From positions 248,001 through 312,000 of the forward strand of contig BPKO01000001.1 of NCBI GenBank assembly GCA_026005175.1: a stretch of DNA of 64,000 nt, in the 5' to 3' direction. The translations under genes were made by a program, and so were the position numbers. This document shows positions 9,675 through 19,100 of the stretch, piece by piece (the stretch's first letter is position 1; every line of letters begins with the position of its first letter). Source of the DNA: Candidatus Tectimicrobiota bacterium. GTDB lineage: Bacteria; Tectomicrobia; Entotheonellia; Entotheonellales; Entotheonellaceae. Below the pieces are notes generated by a model, which searched no databases, was not told where the DNA came from, and saw only the letters and a list, made by a program, of their open reading frames with translations.

Positions 9675-9890
9675 AGCTATTCGAAAAAAAAGACGTACCG
9701 CTCGACTGGGAATACGACGGCGAAGCGGACACGCTGTACCTCAGCTTTGGCCCACCCAGGGCAGCTATCGGCATCGATGTGGGGGATGGGGTGATTGTTC
9801 GCTACGACGAGCAGGCCCCGCGAGGTCGTCGGCTTGACCATCATTGGCATAGGCCGACGCCTTGAAGCGCATATACGGAAAGGCGTGTGA
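9662..9890 (+). CDS. DUF2283 protein, probable antitoxin, with one frameshift
   Basis: GTG start overlapping the upstream gene. VPLDWEYDGEADTLYLSFG and IGIDVGDGVIVRYDEQ are DUF2283 hallmarks (D.eaD.lY...; G.i..yde). In the run of four C at 9816-9819 the frame shifts; with one C fewer the usual end follows, REVVGLTIIGIGRRLEAHIRK in part, to a TGA at 9888-9890. Such proteins sit beside small toxin-like proteins. As read, the protein would end early with an unrelated tail. Confidence 0.6.
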
Positions 9891-10077
9891 AGAGCCCAAT
9901 CTCCGCAGGGGCTCCCGGGGGCGTCTGCTTTCTCCCCCAGCTGTTCGCGCGGCGGGAGTCCCCCTTCTCACCGCCGCTCGCAGTGCGGCTGCGGGTACCT
10001 CACACCGCAAGAGCACCGCTCGGGGGCCGCCGCCAGCTGCCCCTGAAGGGATGCGAGGGACAGCGCGCAGCGATTTC

Positions 10078-10107
10078 TTGACATCAACTGGCGCTAACTG
10101 GTAAATG
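10078..10107 (+). promoter_or_regulatory. Promoter with AACTGG direct repeats, copy A
   Basis: TTGACA (10078-10083), 18-bp spacer, TAAATG (10102-10107). Inside the spacer AACTGG occurs twice, 11 bp apart, a plausible operator for the HTH protein encoded 40 bp downstream. Copy B has the same layout at 15380-15409. Confidence 0.45.
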
Positions 10108-10146
10108 AGGCAAGAATTGTGCCTTGCGGTCAGAGAGGGGCTTGCG

Positions 10147-10353
10147 ATGTCTCAAAGACCAGGCGACGTCCTGACCATCGACGAGTTGTCTGCCTACTTG
10201 AAGATACCCAAATCGACGCTCTACAAGCTCGTGCGGGAAGGCAAAGTCCCATGCCAGAAGATTGGCCGCCACTGGCGCTTCCGCAAGGAAGCCATCGACC
10301 GCTGGTTGGAAGAGACGCCCGGCGATACGAAAGACGGAAGACAGGAGGCATGA
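10147..10353 (+). CDS. Excisionase/AlpA-type helix-turn-helix regulator, copy A
   Basis: Protein of 68 residues, almost all one MerR-like helix-turn-helix: [20 protein letters not shown], then [20 protein letters not shown] and [10 protein letters not shown]. An upstream in-frame ATG at 10105 lacks a ribosome site, while GAGAGGGG precedes 10147, so 10147 is preferred. Such proteins often head BREX, DISARM-like and type I RM operons as transcriptional regulators. The encoded protein is identical to copy B at 15449. Its stop overlaps the next ATG (ATGA). Confidence 0.8.
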   Translation: MSQRPGDVLTIDELSAYLKIPKSTLYKLVREGKVPCQKIGRHWRFRKEAIDRWLEETPGDTKDGRQEA

Positions 10354-10575
10354 CGGAGTCCTTCAACCCGGACGACCGGCAGTTTTACCTCGATCTCAAG
10401 AAGACCAACGACTTCGACGCCCTGATCGCAAAGCGTGCCGAGCGATACCTGCCAGCTCGACCGGTACTCCTGCGAGGCATTGAGGCGGGCCATGGAGTGC
10501 ACCAACCAGACCCACGTCACCGGCTATCGTGTCTGGCAGCACGGGCTGGAATGGCTGGGGCACAAGGCGGCTTGA
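10350..10575 (+). pseudogene. 3'-terminal scrap of a DUF6079/BrxC-like ATPase gene
   Basis: The ATG is fused by a large internal deletion to the extreme C-terminus of a BrxC-like protein: [21 protein letters not shown], then after a frameshift [21 protein letters not shown] and [15 protein letters not shown] to a TGA. The same C-terminal sequence occurs in the longer remnant at 22140-22368, which proves the identity of this scrap. It sits between the HTH gene and hsdM, so copy A once had the same gene order as copy B. Confidence 0.75.
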
Positions 10576-10592
10576 CCGGAAGGAGTTGCAGG

Positions 10593-12210
10593 ATGGCAAA
10601 GAAGGGAAAGATTCAAAGAAAAGCCAGCGATCCAGGGAAGAACTCCGGCGCCAATCTGGGCTTCGAGGCTCAGCTCTGGCAGGCCGCCGATGCCCTGCGG
10701 GGGCAGCATGGACGCGGCCGAGTACAAGCACGTGGTCCTCGGCCTGATCTTTCTCAAGTACATCTCCGATGCCTTCGAGGAGCTGCGCGCGCGCCTCGAA
10801 GCCGAGCGGGAGCAGGGCGCCGACCCCGAGGACCCCGACGAGTACCGCGCCGAGAACGTCTTCTGGGTTCCGCCCGAGGCACGCTGGGCCTACCTGAAGA
10901 ACCATGCGAAGCAACCCACGGTGGGGCAGCTCGTAGATGACGCGATGGAGGCGGTCGAGCGCGACAACCCCTCGCTCAAGGGCGTGCTCCCCAAGGACTA
11001 CGCCCGGCCAGTACTCGACAAGACCCGGCTCGGCCAGCTCATCGACCTGATCTCGAACATCCGGGTCGGCGACGGGGAAAGCCGCTCCAAGGATATCCTT
11101 GGCCGCGTCTACGAATACTTCCTCTCCCAGTTCGCCAGCGCCGAAGGCCGAAAGGGCGGCGAGTTCTACACGCCCCGCTGCATCGTCCGGTTGCTCGTCG
11201 AGATGCTGGAGCCCTACAAGGGGCGGGTCTACGACCCCTGCTGCGGTTCGGGAGGCATGTTCGTGCAGTCCATGGAGTTCATCCAGGCCCACGCGACCGG
11301 CAACAACAACGGCGGGAAGGCGAAGGGCGACATCTCGATCTACGGCCAAGAATCCAACTACACCACCTGGCGCTTGGCTCGCATGAACCTGGCCATCCGC
11401 GGCATCGCCGGCCAGATCGCCCACGGCGACAGCTTCCACAACGACCGTTTCCCCGACCTCAAGGCCGACTACATCCTCGCCAATCCGCCTTTCAACATGA
11501 AGGCGTGGGGCGGCGAGCGCCTGCGCGAGGACAAGCGCTGGAAATTCGGCATCCCGCCTGTGGGCAACGCCAACTTCGCCTGGGTCCAGCACATCATCCA
11601 TCACCTGGCGCCCACGGGCTACGCCGGCTTCGTCTTGGCCAACGGCTCGATGTCCTCCAACCAGTCGGGCGAAGGCGAGATCCGCAAGAAGATCATCGAG
11701 GCCGATTTGGTGGACTGCATGGTGGCCTTGCCGGGGCAGCTCTTCTACTCGACCCAGATTCCGGCCTGTCTCTGGTTCTTGGCCCGCGACAAGAGCGGGC
11801 GGCCGCCGGCCGGGCAGAAGAAGGCCCTGCGCGGCCGCCGCGGCGAGGTCCTCTTCATCGACGCCCGCGGGATGGGTGTCATGATCGACCGCACCCACCG
11901 GGAGCTCACCGACGAGGAGATCGAGAAGATCGCGCGGACGTATCACGCCTGGCGGGGCGAGCCCGAGGCGGGCGAGTACCAAGACGAGCCGGGCTTCTGC
12001 AAGAGCGCCACGCTCGAGGAGATCCGAAAGCACGGCTACGTGCTCACGCCGGGCCGCTACGTGGGTGCCCCGCCCCAAGAGGAGGACGACGAGCCCTTCC
12101 AGGAGAAGATGCGCCGGCTGGTGGCGCAGCTTAAGGAGCAGCAGGCCGAGGCCCGCCGCTTGGACGAGAGGATCTGGAAGAACCTGGAGGAGCTGGGCTG
12201 TGGCCGCTAA
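10593..12210 (+). CDS. hsdM: Type I restriction-modification DNA methyltransferase subunit, one frameshift
   Basis: N6-adenine methyltransferase subunit of a type I RM system. N-terminal HsdM domain: [21 protein letters not shown], then after a shift [20 protein letters not shown]. The five-G run at 10699-10703 has one base too many for a continuous frame. The AdoMet motif [13 protein letters not shown] lies near 11232 and the catalytic [11 protein letters not shown] near 11484; KGGEFYTPR precedes them. Everything after 10704 is intact. The downstream DUF1016 gene starts inside its last codons, and only an N-terminal hsdS scrap follows; no hsdR is present. A second N-terminal hsdM scrap lies at 22387. 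Confidence 0.88.
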
Positions 12211-12466
12211 GCGAAAAGGGCAACCACCCGTTGCCCCCTTGCCTGCGGGCTACAAGGAGCTTTTGGAGTCTCTCAAGGCCCGCATTCGCTCGGCCCAGGT
12301 GCGGGCGGCCCTCGCGGCGAACCGGGAGCTGGTGCTGCTCTACTGGCAGATCGGCCGGGAGATCCTCCAGCGCCAGCAGCAAGAGGGCTGGGGGGCCAAG
12401 GTCGTCGAGCGCTTGGCGCGGGACCTCAAGCGGGAGTTCCCCGAGATGAAGGGCTTTTCGCCGCGG

Positions 12467-13995
12467 GTAACCGTTCAGGTGGGGCAAAGGATTATGCCGC
12501 TGCCCCCTGGCATGCTGAGGCTTCTGCGGGCAGCAAGGAGGGTGCCCCTTCGCCCCGCAAAGCCGCCTCACACGCCCTGGTGAGATAAGCAAGGGGATTG
12601 CGACGTTGCTGCTTCAGCGTGGTAACCACCGTCATCATGGACTCGACAAAGCGCGACCCCTGCGCACTCTGCGTCCCAAAGCTACCCTTGCGCCAAAGCA
12701 CCCCAGGACGCAGCGCCCGCTCGGCCGCGTTGTTCGTTGGCTCCACCCCCTCCAGGTGCACAAACGTCCACAAGGCCTGATGCAGCTTCAGCAGCTCCCG
12801 GCAGACCCCTGCGGTCTTGGGGTGGCCACAGCGGGTGCCAGCTTCCAGCAGCTCTTCGACTTTGCGCCGCACCGGGGTCATGTAATTGCGAAAGCTCGAG
12901 CGCTTCAGCGTCCCGTCGCGCACCCGGTGCCACCAGTGAAACATCCGATGGGCCTCGTCGCGCAGGGCTTCACCAAGCTCCTGGGAGCGGCCACCGCGTG
13001 CAATCATCGCTTCGATATCGCGCAGCAGATGCGCCCAGCACAGCTGCCGCCAGCGCACCGGGTACCAATTGTAAGCGCTAAAGCGATCCGTCACCAGGAT
13101 GCCTCGAAACGGCTTGCCCAGCAGCTCGCGCACCACTTGCCCCCCACGCGACAAGCGCACCAAGAACACCGTCACCCCCTCTGTCACGGCCGCCCACAGC
13201 CAAGCTCGCTGCCGCCCCTGGCGCCAGCCCGTTTCGTCCATCGACACGCTGGCCTGCTGCTGCACATAAGCCCGCGCTTCTGCCACGGGCACCGCCACGG
13301 CCTGGGCAGTGGCCGCCTCCAGGGAAGGGATGGTCCCCAAGCTCATCGACACGCCATAGAGTCGCAGCAGCTGCTGCGTGGTGCGCTTGGAGAGGCGATA
13401 GGCCCCCGTACACAGCGCCACGAGGGCCTGCACCCGCGGCCCATAGACCCCGCTTGGGACTCCCTCAGGCCATGCCGCCCGCGTGGTGGCTCCGCAGGCC
13501 GCACACACCAACTGATGCACCTGATACTCGGTCACCACCGGCTTGAGGGGAGGAATTTCGACAACTTGATGCCGCTGCGGCTGCGGGTCTTCGCCCGCCA
13601 GGGGCTGCTGACAACGGGCGCATGCCTTGGGCTTGAGCGGGATCACCACATCCACGTCTTCCATGGGCACCAGCGTCCGGGTCTGCCCCGGGTGACCGGG
13701 CTGTCCCCCGCGACGCCGTCCACTGGGCTGGCGACGTGGTCGCTGGCGCGCGGGCGGATCACTCGAAGGTGGCCGCGACGAGGTGCGCGAGTCCTGCTGC
13801 ACGCGCTCCCGCAGCTCCTGCACGGTGGCCTCCAGTGCCGCCACACGGGCTTCGAGCGCGAGGATATAGTCCTGCGCTTCGCGCGGTGTACGATGCCAGA
13901 TCTCAGGAGGCAAAGGTAAATGCATTGCCATGGAGCGATCATACGGCATCAACAACGGGTGTGACAAGACGAATTTTGGGAACCTGAACGGTTAC
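12467..13995. mobile_element. IS66-family insertion sequence (1529 bp) with perfect terminal repeats
   Basis: Ends are exact inverted repeats, GTAACCGTTCAGGT at 12467-12480 and its complement at 13982-13995. TCGCCGCGG is duplicated at both flanks (12458-12466 and 13996-14004) as target site duplication; 8 bp is usual for IS66, and the ninth base may be coincidental. It carries a single transposase gene on the minus strand. Both ends and the gene look intact, so insertion is recent. Confidence 0.92.
12492..13949 (-). CDS. tnpC: IS66-family transposase (TnpC)
   Basis: Complete transposase of about 485 residues. Domains in order: N-terminal coiled coil (ALEARVAALEATVQELRERV), an SSRPPSSDPP linker, a zinc finger with CARCQQPL and CAACGAT cysteine pairs, and the DDE domain with SMDETGW, ILVTDRFSAYNW and the C-terminal EPTNNAAERALRP. 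No tnpA or tnpB is present, as in the single-gene branch of IS66. I place the start at ATG 13949; ATG 13931 or 13925 are alternatives. Confidence 0.92.
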   Translation of the reverse strand: MPYDRSMAMHLPLPPEIWHRTPREAQDYILALEARVAALEATVQELRERVQQDSRTSSRPPSSDPPARQRPRRQPSGRRRGGQPGHPGQTRTLVPMEDVDVVIPLKPKACARCQQPLAGEDPQPQRHQVVEIPPLKPVVTEYQVHQLVCAACGATTRAAWPEGVPSGVYGPRVQALVALCTGAYRLSKRTTQQLLRLYGVSMSLGTIPSLEAATAQAVAVPVAEARAYVQQQASVSMDETGWRQGRQRAWLWAAVTEGVTVFLVRLSRGGQVVRELLGKPFRGILVTDRFSAYNWYPVRWRQLCWAHLLRDIEAMIARGGRSQELGEALRDEAHRMFHWWHRVRDGTLKRSSFRNYMTPVRRKVEELLEAGTRCGHPKTAGVCRELLKLHQALWTFVHLEGVEPTNNAAERALRPGVLWRKGSFGTQSAQGSRFVESMMTVVTTLKQQRRNPLAYLTRACEAALRGEGAPSLLPAEASACQGAAA

Positions 13996-14804
13996 TCGCC
14001 GCGGAATCTCAAATACATGAGGGCGTTTGCCGAAGCCTATCCCGATGAGCAATTTGTGCAAGAGGTGCTTGCACAAATCACCTGGTATCACAACATCACG
14101 CTGCTGGACAAGGTGAAGGACCCGCAGGAGCGCCTCTGGTACATCCAGCAGACGATCGAGCACGGCTGGAGCCGCAACGTGCTGGTGCATCAGATCGAGA
14201 GCGGGCTCTACCGGCGCCAGGGTCAGGCGATCACGAACTTCGAGCGCACGCTGCCCGCCCCCCAGTCCGACCTGGCGCGCTCGTTGGTGAAAGACCCTTA
14301 CGTCTTCGACTTTCTCACCCTGGGACCGCAGGCCCAAGAGCGCGACCTGGAGCGCGCTTTGTTAGAGCACCTGCGCGACTTCCTGCTGGAGCTGGGGACG
14401 GGATTCGCCTTTGTGGGCAGCCAATACCGCTTGGAGGTGGGAGGGGAGGAGTTTTACATCGACCTGCTCTTCTATCAGCTGCGCCTGCGCTGCTACGTGG
14501 TGATCGACCTCAAGATCGGGGAGTTTCGGCCCGAGTACGCGGGCAAGATGAATTTCTACCTCTCCGCGGTGGACGATCTTTTGCGCCATCCCGAGGACCG
14601 GCCCAGCATCGGGCTGATCTTGTGCAAGAGCAAGAACCGTCTGGTGGCCGAGTACGCGCTGCGGGATCTCAGCAAGCCGATGGGCGTGGCCACCTACCGC
14701 GTGACCGAGGCCCTGCCTTCTGAGCTGCAAGAGGGCCTGCCGAGCCTGGAGGAGCTGGAAGCGGAGTTGGGCGAGATTAAGTGAGAACCTGAAGGAGCTG
14801 GGCG

Positions 14805-15010
14805 ATGGTGGGTGAGTGGCGGGAACTTTGCTGGGGTGATCTTGCCACGCTTGAGGATGAAAAGGGGCCTTCGTGGTTATGAGAATTGTTCCGGCCCATT
14901 CCGTGTTTTTGGTACCAACGGGCCGATCGGTTGGCACACAGAGCCCTTGTGCGATCCCCAACTGTTGTAATTGGACGGAAGAGGGCTTATCGAGGAATTC
15001 ACCTGACTTT
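14805..15010 (+). pseudogene. hsdS: N-terminal remnant of a type I specificity subunit
   Basis: ATG at 14805, 20 bp after the DUF1016 gene. It begins MVGEWRELCWGDLATLE, then after a frame change GPFRVFGTNGPIGWHTEPLC and, in a further frame, PTVVIGRKRAYRGIH, which are conserved HsdS target-recognition-domain sequences. The rest of the gene is gone; an IS fragment follows. The type I system therefore lacks a working specificity subunit in this window. Confidence 0.7.
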
Positions 15011-15146
15011 TCCGCATCGTGATCGCGGGTTGTATTCACGCGGCCTTCCGCCCAAGATGCCATGGAGGTGCTTCTCATTCAAGTGGTTCGGAATGGACAA
15101 AACGCCAGTGATGCTTCACGCTGAATATCAGCTCCGCTATGGTTAC

Positions 15147-15340
15147 CTACCGCTTGCAGACCACGCGGGTGGGATAGAACAGGACCACGTCGCCCATGAG
15201 GCGCAGCACCAGATGGCCCCACCAGGCCGCTTCGCTCTGCACCTGGCAGGCTTCCGTGGCCAGCAGATGCTTCAGCGTCCGCCAGCACGGCTCAATCCAG
15301 TGGCGCTGCGGCCAGGCCCGCATCAGCCCTCGGGAGCCGG
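15147..15340 (-). pseudogene. C-terminal fragment of a DDE transposase
   Basis: A minus-strand frame reads RGLMRAWPQRHWIEPCWRTL, then LKHLLATEACQVQSEAAWWG and HLVLRLMGDVVLFY, the ending of a DDE transposase with an RHWIE-type C-terminal motif. No N-terminus or catalytic domain is present. It abuts the left edge of repeat copy B, so an insertion event probably shaped this boundary. Confidence 0.6.
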
Positions 15341-15379
15341 GACTTCTGGCGGCGGCGAGGGACAGCGAGCAGCGATTTC

Positions 15380-15409
15380 TTGACACCAACTGGTGCTAAC
15401 TGGTAAATG
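15380..15409 (+). promoter_or_regulatory. Promoter with AACTGG direct repeats, copy B
   Basis: TTGACA (15380-15385), 18-bp spacer with two AACTGG half-sites, TAAATG (15404-15409). Two bases differ from copy A in the spacer, both outside the AACTGG units, which supports selection on the half-sites. Confidence 0.45.
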
Positions 15410-15448
15410 AAGCGGGAAATTTGCCTTGCGGCCAGAGAGGGGCTTGCG

Positions 15449-15655
15449 ATGTCTCAAAGACCAGGCGACGTCCTGACCATCGACGAGTTGTCTGCCTACT
15501 TGAAGATACCCAAATCGACGCTCTACAAGCTCGTGCGGGAAGGCAAAGTCCCATGCCAGAAGATAGGCCGCCACTGGCGCTTCCGCAAGGAAGCCATCGA
15601 CCGCTGGTTGGAAGAGACGCCCGGCGATACGAAAGACGGAAGACAGGAGGCATGA
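15449..15655 (+). CDS. Excisionase/AlpA-type helix-turn-helix regulator, copy B
   Basis: The encoded 68-residue protein is identical to copy A; the one base change (ATT to ATA) keeps isoleucine. It heads the longer, BREX-3-like version of the cassette and its stop overlaps the brxF-like start (ATGA). Two identical regulators with matching promoters would be expected to control both cassettes together. Confidence 0.8.
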   Translation: MSQRPGDVLTIDELSAYLKIPKSTLYKLVREGKVPCQKIGRHWRFRKEAIDRWLEETPGDTKDGRQEA

Positions 15656-16116
15656 CAGAGCCCTTGGCCGATCAGGTCCTGCAAAAGCTCGGAGAGGCTC
15701 GCGCGCTTTACTACCGCCTGCTTCTGGTAGTGGCCCTGGCGGGAAGTGGCAAGACCTCCGCCCTGCAGGCGGTGTCGGCCTTGACTTCTGCCCCGCTCCT
15801 CAACGTCAATCTCGAGCTCTCTCGCCGCATGCTGGACCTGCCCGAACGAAGGCGGGCTCTGCAGCTGCCGCGGCTGTTACAGGATCCGTTGCGGTTGCTG
15901 CAAAAAATATCCCGCTATAAGACCATCGTGGCGGCGTGGCCGGGCGAAGTCGTCGATCCCGACGTGGCGTGTGGAAGAGAAGACACACGACGCACGACAC
16001 CTGACGCGGGACGGTATTTGACCTACGCCGCGGCAGACCACCCCGAAGACCGCCGCTACCCGATTCGTGATGTTCTGGTGGTGAGTCCGGGTGGGCTTTC
16101 CGGCAGACAGGGGTGA
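15652..16116 (+). CDS. brxF: BrxF-like small P-loop ATPase (BREX-3 type), internally altered
   Basis: ADQVLQKLGEARALYYRLLL, then ALAGSGKTSALQAV (Walker A), APLLNVNLELSRRMLDLPER and RRALQLPRLL, then QDPLRLLQKISRYKTIVAAW, YLTYAAADHPE and a RRYPIRDVLVVSPGG ending match BrxF of BREX type 3. Compared with my recollection of the family, a stretch of about 25 residues that should hold Walker B is missing between PRLL and QDPL. A stretch of about 19 residues (PDVACGREDTRRTTPDAGR) is extra after GEVVD. The Walker A first glycine is alanine here. The frame is open for 154 residues, but ATP hydrolysis is doubtful. Confidence 0.7.
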   Translation: MTEPLADQVLQKLGEARALYYRLLLVVALAGSGKTSALQAVSALTSAPLLNVNLELSRRMLDLPERRRALQLPRLLQDPLRLLQKISRYKTIVAAWPGEVVDPDVACGREDTRRTTPDAGRYLTYAAADHPEDRRYPIRDVLVVSPGGLSGRQG

Positions 16117-16123
16117 CGACGGT

Positions 16124-19100
16124 ATGACTCCAAACCACGAGAAGACGCAGGCACTACTTCAATTTCTTTTGGACATTGCTACGCTGCGTAAAAAGCGCGT
16201 CCCGAATTACGGGAGCGGCGACAAGCTTCTGTGGCTCGCTGACCTTCCTCGGGATCTGCCTCAAGCCTGGAAGGACGCATGCAGGTCGGCATTTGTTGCG
16301 GACAACCCGGCAGATATCCCCGATCTCTGGCTTGAGGTTCGTAAGAAGCGCAAGCCGACATTCCCACCGCTCTCCAAGGAACTTCAAGACTGGGTCCCTC
16401 AGAAATTTCAGGACCATCCTGATGAGTACATTGACAGAGAACCAGACGAACTCCTCAACCTTCTTAACCGACAGATTACTGTGCTTGTGGAAACACGGGT
16501 GTCCGATCCCAACGCATTGCCCGAAGAATACCGCACAAAAGTGCCAGAAGTACGGCGATTAGAAGATCACCCCCAGGTAGAGGATGCTTGGCTCGAGTAC
16601 CTTGAGAGCAAGTGGAAGCCCTGGGCGCAAGAGATGTGTCGGTGGAAACAGGTTCAGGACGTCTATGAGTCTGTGGACTTCATGCGCCGGCGGCTCGAAG
16701 AGGCCGAGGAGCGCTACGAACTCCTCTTGGGGGTAGGGCTCCTGCAGTGGCGCGATTCGACTGGTACGACCGTCGAAGCGGCACTTGCTCACGGCTCCTG
16801 CTGAAATCAGTCTCGATGCGGCGCGAGGCGTCCTTACCGTAGGTCCGGCGGCATCCTTTGAGAAGTTTCGCGTTGAACTGGACATGCTGGAACGCCAGGA
16901 GCGGCCCCCGGCTGGAGGGGACCGACCTTGAAGATCGGCTTGAGGAACTTGACGTTCGTGCCTGGGACAGGGCAAGCGTGGCCGAGATCCTCCGCATCGT
17001 CGCGAACAAAGCGAGCGCAGATGCGCCAGGTCAGCGAAGACGCCTGGACGCCCCTCGAACGCGCAGACGAAATATTCCGAGTCAGCTATGCACCTGCGCT
17101 CGTCCTCCGCGAGCGGCGACCGACGGCGTACGAAGAGCTGACCAGCCGTTTTCTGAAGGCTTCCGAGGATGAGTCGGCTTTCGCAACGACCGTACCGTGG
17201 GAGCGCTTCGTCAGCGAGGGGTGACACGTCAGGAGATGTCGGCCACGATGCAGCCAATGACTCCGATGGTGACCTTGACGATGTAGACGGTCGCCTCTAC
17301 TTCCCTCTGCCAACGAACGACGAACAGCGTCAGATCGCCGAGCGTCTAAGAAGGCGACCCTATGTCCTCGTCAAGGGGCCGCCCGGCACGGGTAAGAGCC
17401 ATACCATCGCCAATCTGATTTGCCACCTTCTCGCAATTGGGCAACGCGTTCTTATCACGGCACACGCCCCTAAGGCTTTGAGTGTGTTGCGTGATCTGTT
17501 GCCAGGCGGTGTCCGCAACCTCTGCGTCACCGCCTTTGGCTCATCGCGTGAGGATCATCGGCTCCTGGAGGAGAGTGTCCGGGGTATCCTTTCGCGCAAG
17601 AACGAATGGAAGGGAGAAGAATGGGCGCAGCGAGAGATTGAGCGGTTAGAAAAGGAGTTGCGCAACCTTGAAGACAAGAGTGCGAGCGTAGACCGACAGC
17701 TGCGTGAGTGTCGTGAGGCGGAGACCCACTCACATTCCCTCCCGGGCGGTTACACGGGGACTGCTGGCCAGATCGCCAGACAAATCGAGAAAGAACAGGA
17801 GACGCACGGCTGGTTCCCGGAGTTGGCCGAGGATGAAAGGCGTTTCCCTTTGCAGCCCGAAGAGGTGGCGTTCCTCGCAGAGATTCATGCCTCGTTAACT
17901 CAGGAGCGGCTGAACGAGCTTCGCCTGGAAATAGGCACTTTCGATCTTCCAGACCCTACCGAGTTCGCGCTTGCAGTCAAAAAGCTGAACGCTGCAACAG
18001 ACGCAGCCAAGACCGCCCTTGAAGGGCTGCAGGAAGAGGAGCTCAACGCCTTGCGGCCGTTTTCCGATACACAACTGGACGCATGCAGGGCCTTTCTGCA
18101 GCAATTGGAAGAGCAGGTGACGCGAGCGAGTCGCGCCCTTGGTAGCCTGACAGGCGAAATCTTGAAGGATTTGTTGGTTGGCCGTACTGCCCGGTGGAAC
18201 CACCTGGAACGGGAAGCTGCTGACCTCTTTGAAAAGATTGAGCTGGCCCGCCAACGTGCGGGTACCGCGAGGGTTGACATACCGTCTGACCTCGAGGATG
18301 CGCAACTATTGGCCGATACCCGGCGACGCCTTGAGCATTTTAAGAACGGCGGCTGGCGAGGTTGGGGGGTTCTCGCCCCTCGCGTCGTGCGCGAGACTCG
18401 CTACATCGAGGAACGCTGCCGCGTTAATGGAGAAGCACCTCGTGACCAGCCGGCGCTCGAAATGCTCCTCGGATTCGTCGAGGCAAGGGAGCATCTTCAA
18501 CGGCTTTATGCCCTATGGCCCACCGCTTCAGCCACAAAGCCTGATCACTCGATGCAGGCGGCAACTGTGGTGTATGACATAATCGAGCAGTTCCGCCAGT
18601 TGCTGGAATTCTTCCGAGCTAACCGAGCCGCTCTGTATGTTGTTCCTATCGAGCAAAGAGAGGCGTTGGCAGAACGCCATGAGCGTGGAGCGTGGCGTCG
18701 CTTGATTGAAGCTGAACTATCTCGCCGGCTTGCCGATTCACGCAAGGAGCCGCTCGAAGCGTGGCTCCGTACGATCCGTGGGACCGACCCTGAAAATCAG
18801 CATCCCTGTATAGGGGAGTTCGCGAAAGCCATTGAAGACCGCGACCCCGACCGGTGGCGCAGGGCATGGGAGCAACGGAAGAATCTGGCAAGAGAGAAGG
18901 ATAGCTTTCAGCGATACGAGAAACTGCTTGGTAAGATTCAGGCCGCACACCCCGAGCTTGCCGCCTTGGTTCGGTCAACCCAAGGCGATCTCAACTGGAC
19001 AGATCGCTTGCGTCACCTTCAACAAGCCTGGCATTGGGCCGCGGCGAGAGCGTGGCTCCGCAAGGTTACTGCTCCAGAACACTATGCGAGGCTCACCGAG

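Larger units (their letters stand above)
10053..10365 (+). repeat. Direct repeat copy A (about 305 bp): promoter plus HTH regulator gene
   Basis: Aligns without gaps to 15355-15667 at a constant offset of 5302 bp. The shared segment starts at GCGAGGGACAGCG and ends just after the regulator stop and the first codons of the next gene. The coding part differs at only one base that I can find, a silent change. After this shared block the two loci diverge completely. Confidence 0.9.
12200..14784 (+). pseudogene. DUF1016 (YhcG-type) PD-(D/E)XK nuclease gene split by an IS66 element
   Basis: The GTG start overlaps the hsdM stop by 11 bp. Part one (to 12466) encodes the DUF1016 N-terminal domain: LLESLKARIRSAQVRAALAA, ELVLLYWQIGREIL, LKREFPEMKGFSPR. 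After 1.5 kb of IS66 DNA the gene resumes in frame at 14005 with NLKYMRAFAEAYPD, and the C-terminal nuclease domain follows: GGEEFYIDLLFYQLRLRCYV, VIDLKIGEFRPEYAGKMNFYL. Catalytic D and DLK residues are kept. Removing the element plus one 9-bp target copy restores an intact gene. DUF1016 proteins often travel with type I RM and phage-defence genes. Confidence 0.9.
15355..15667 (+). repeat. Direct repeat copy B of the 305-bp promoter/regulator segment
   Basis: Partner of 10053-10365, same orientation, no gaps. Differences cluster in the first 80 bp before the regulator start. Homologous recombination between the copies would delete or duplicate 5302 bp carrying hsdM, the DUF1016 gene and the IS66 element. 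Confidence 0.9.

Noticed and set aside
10396-12078. Long minus-strand open frame opposite hsdM
   Set aside because: Shadow produced by codon bias in hsdM; its translation is low-complexity and matches no family I know.
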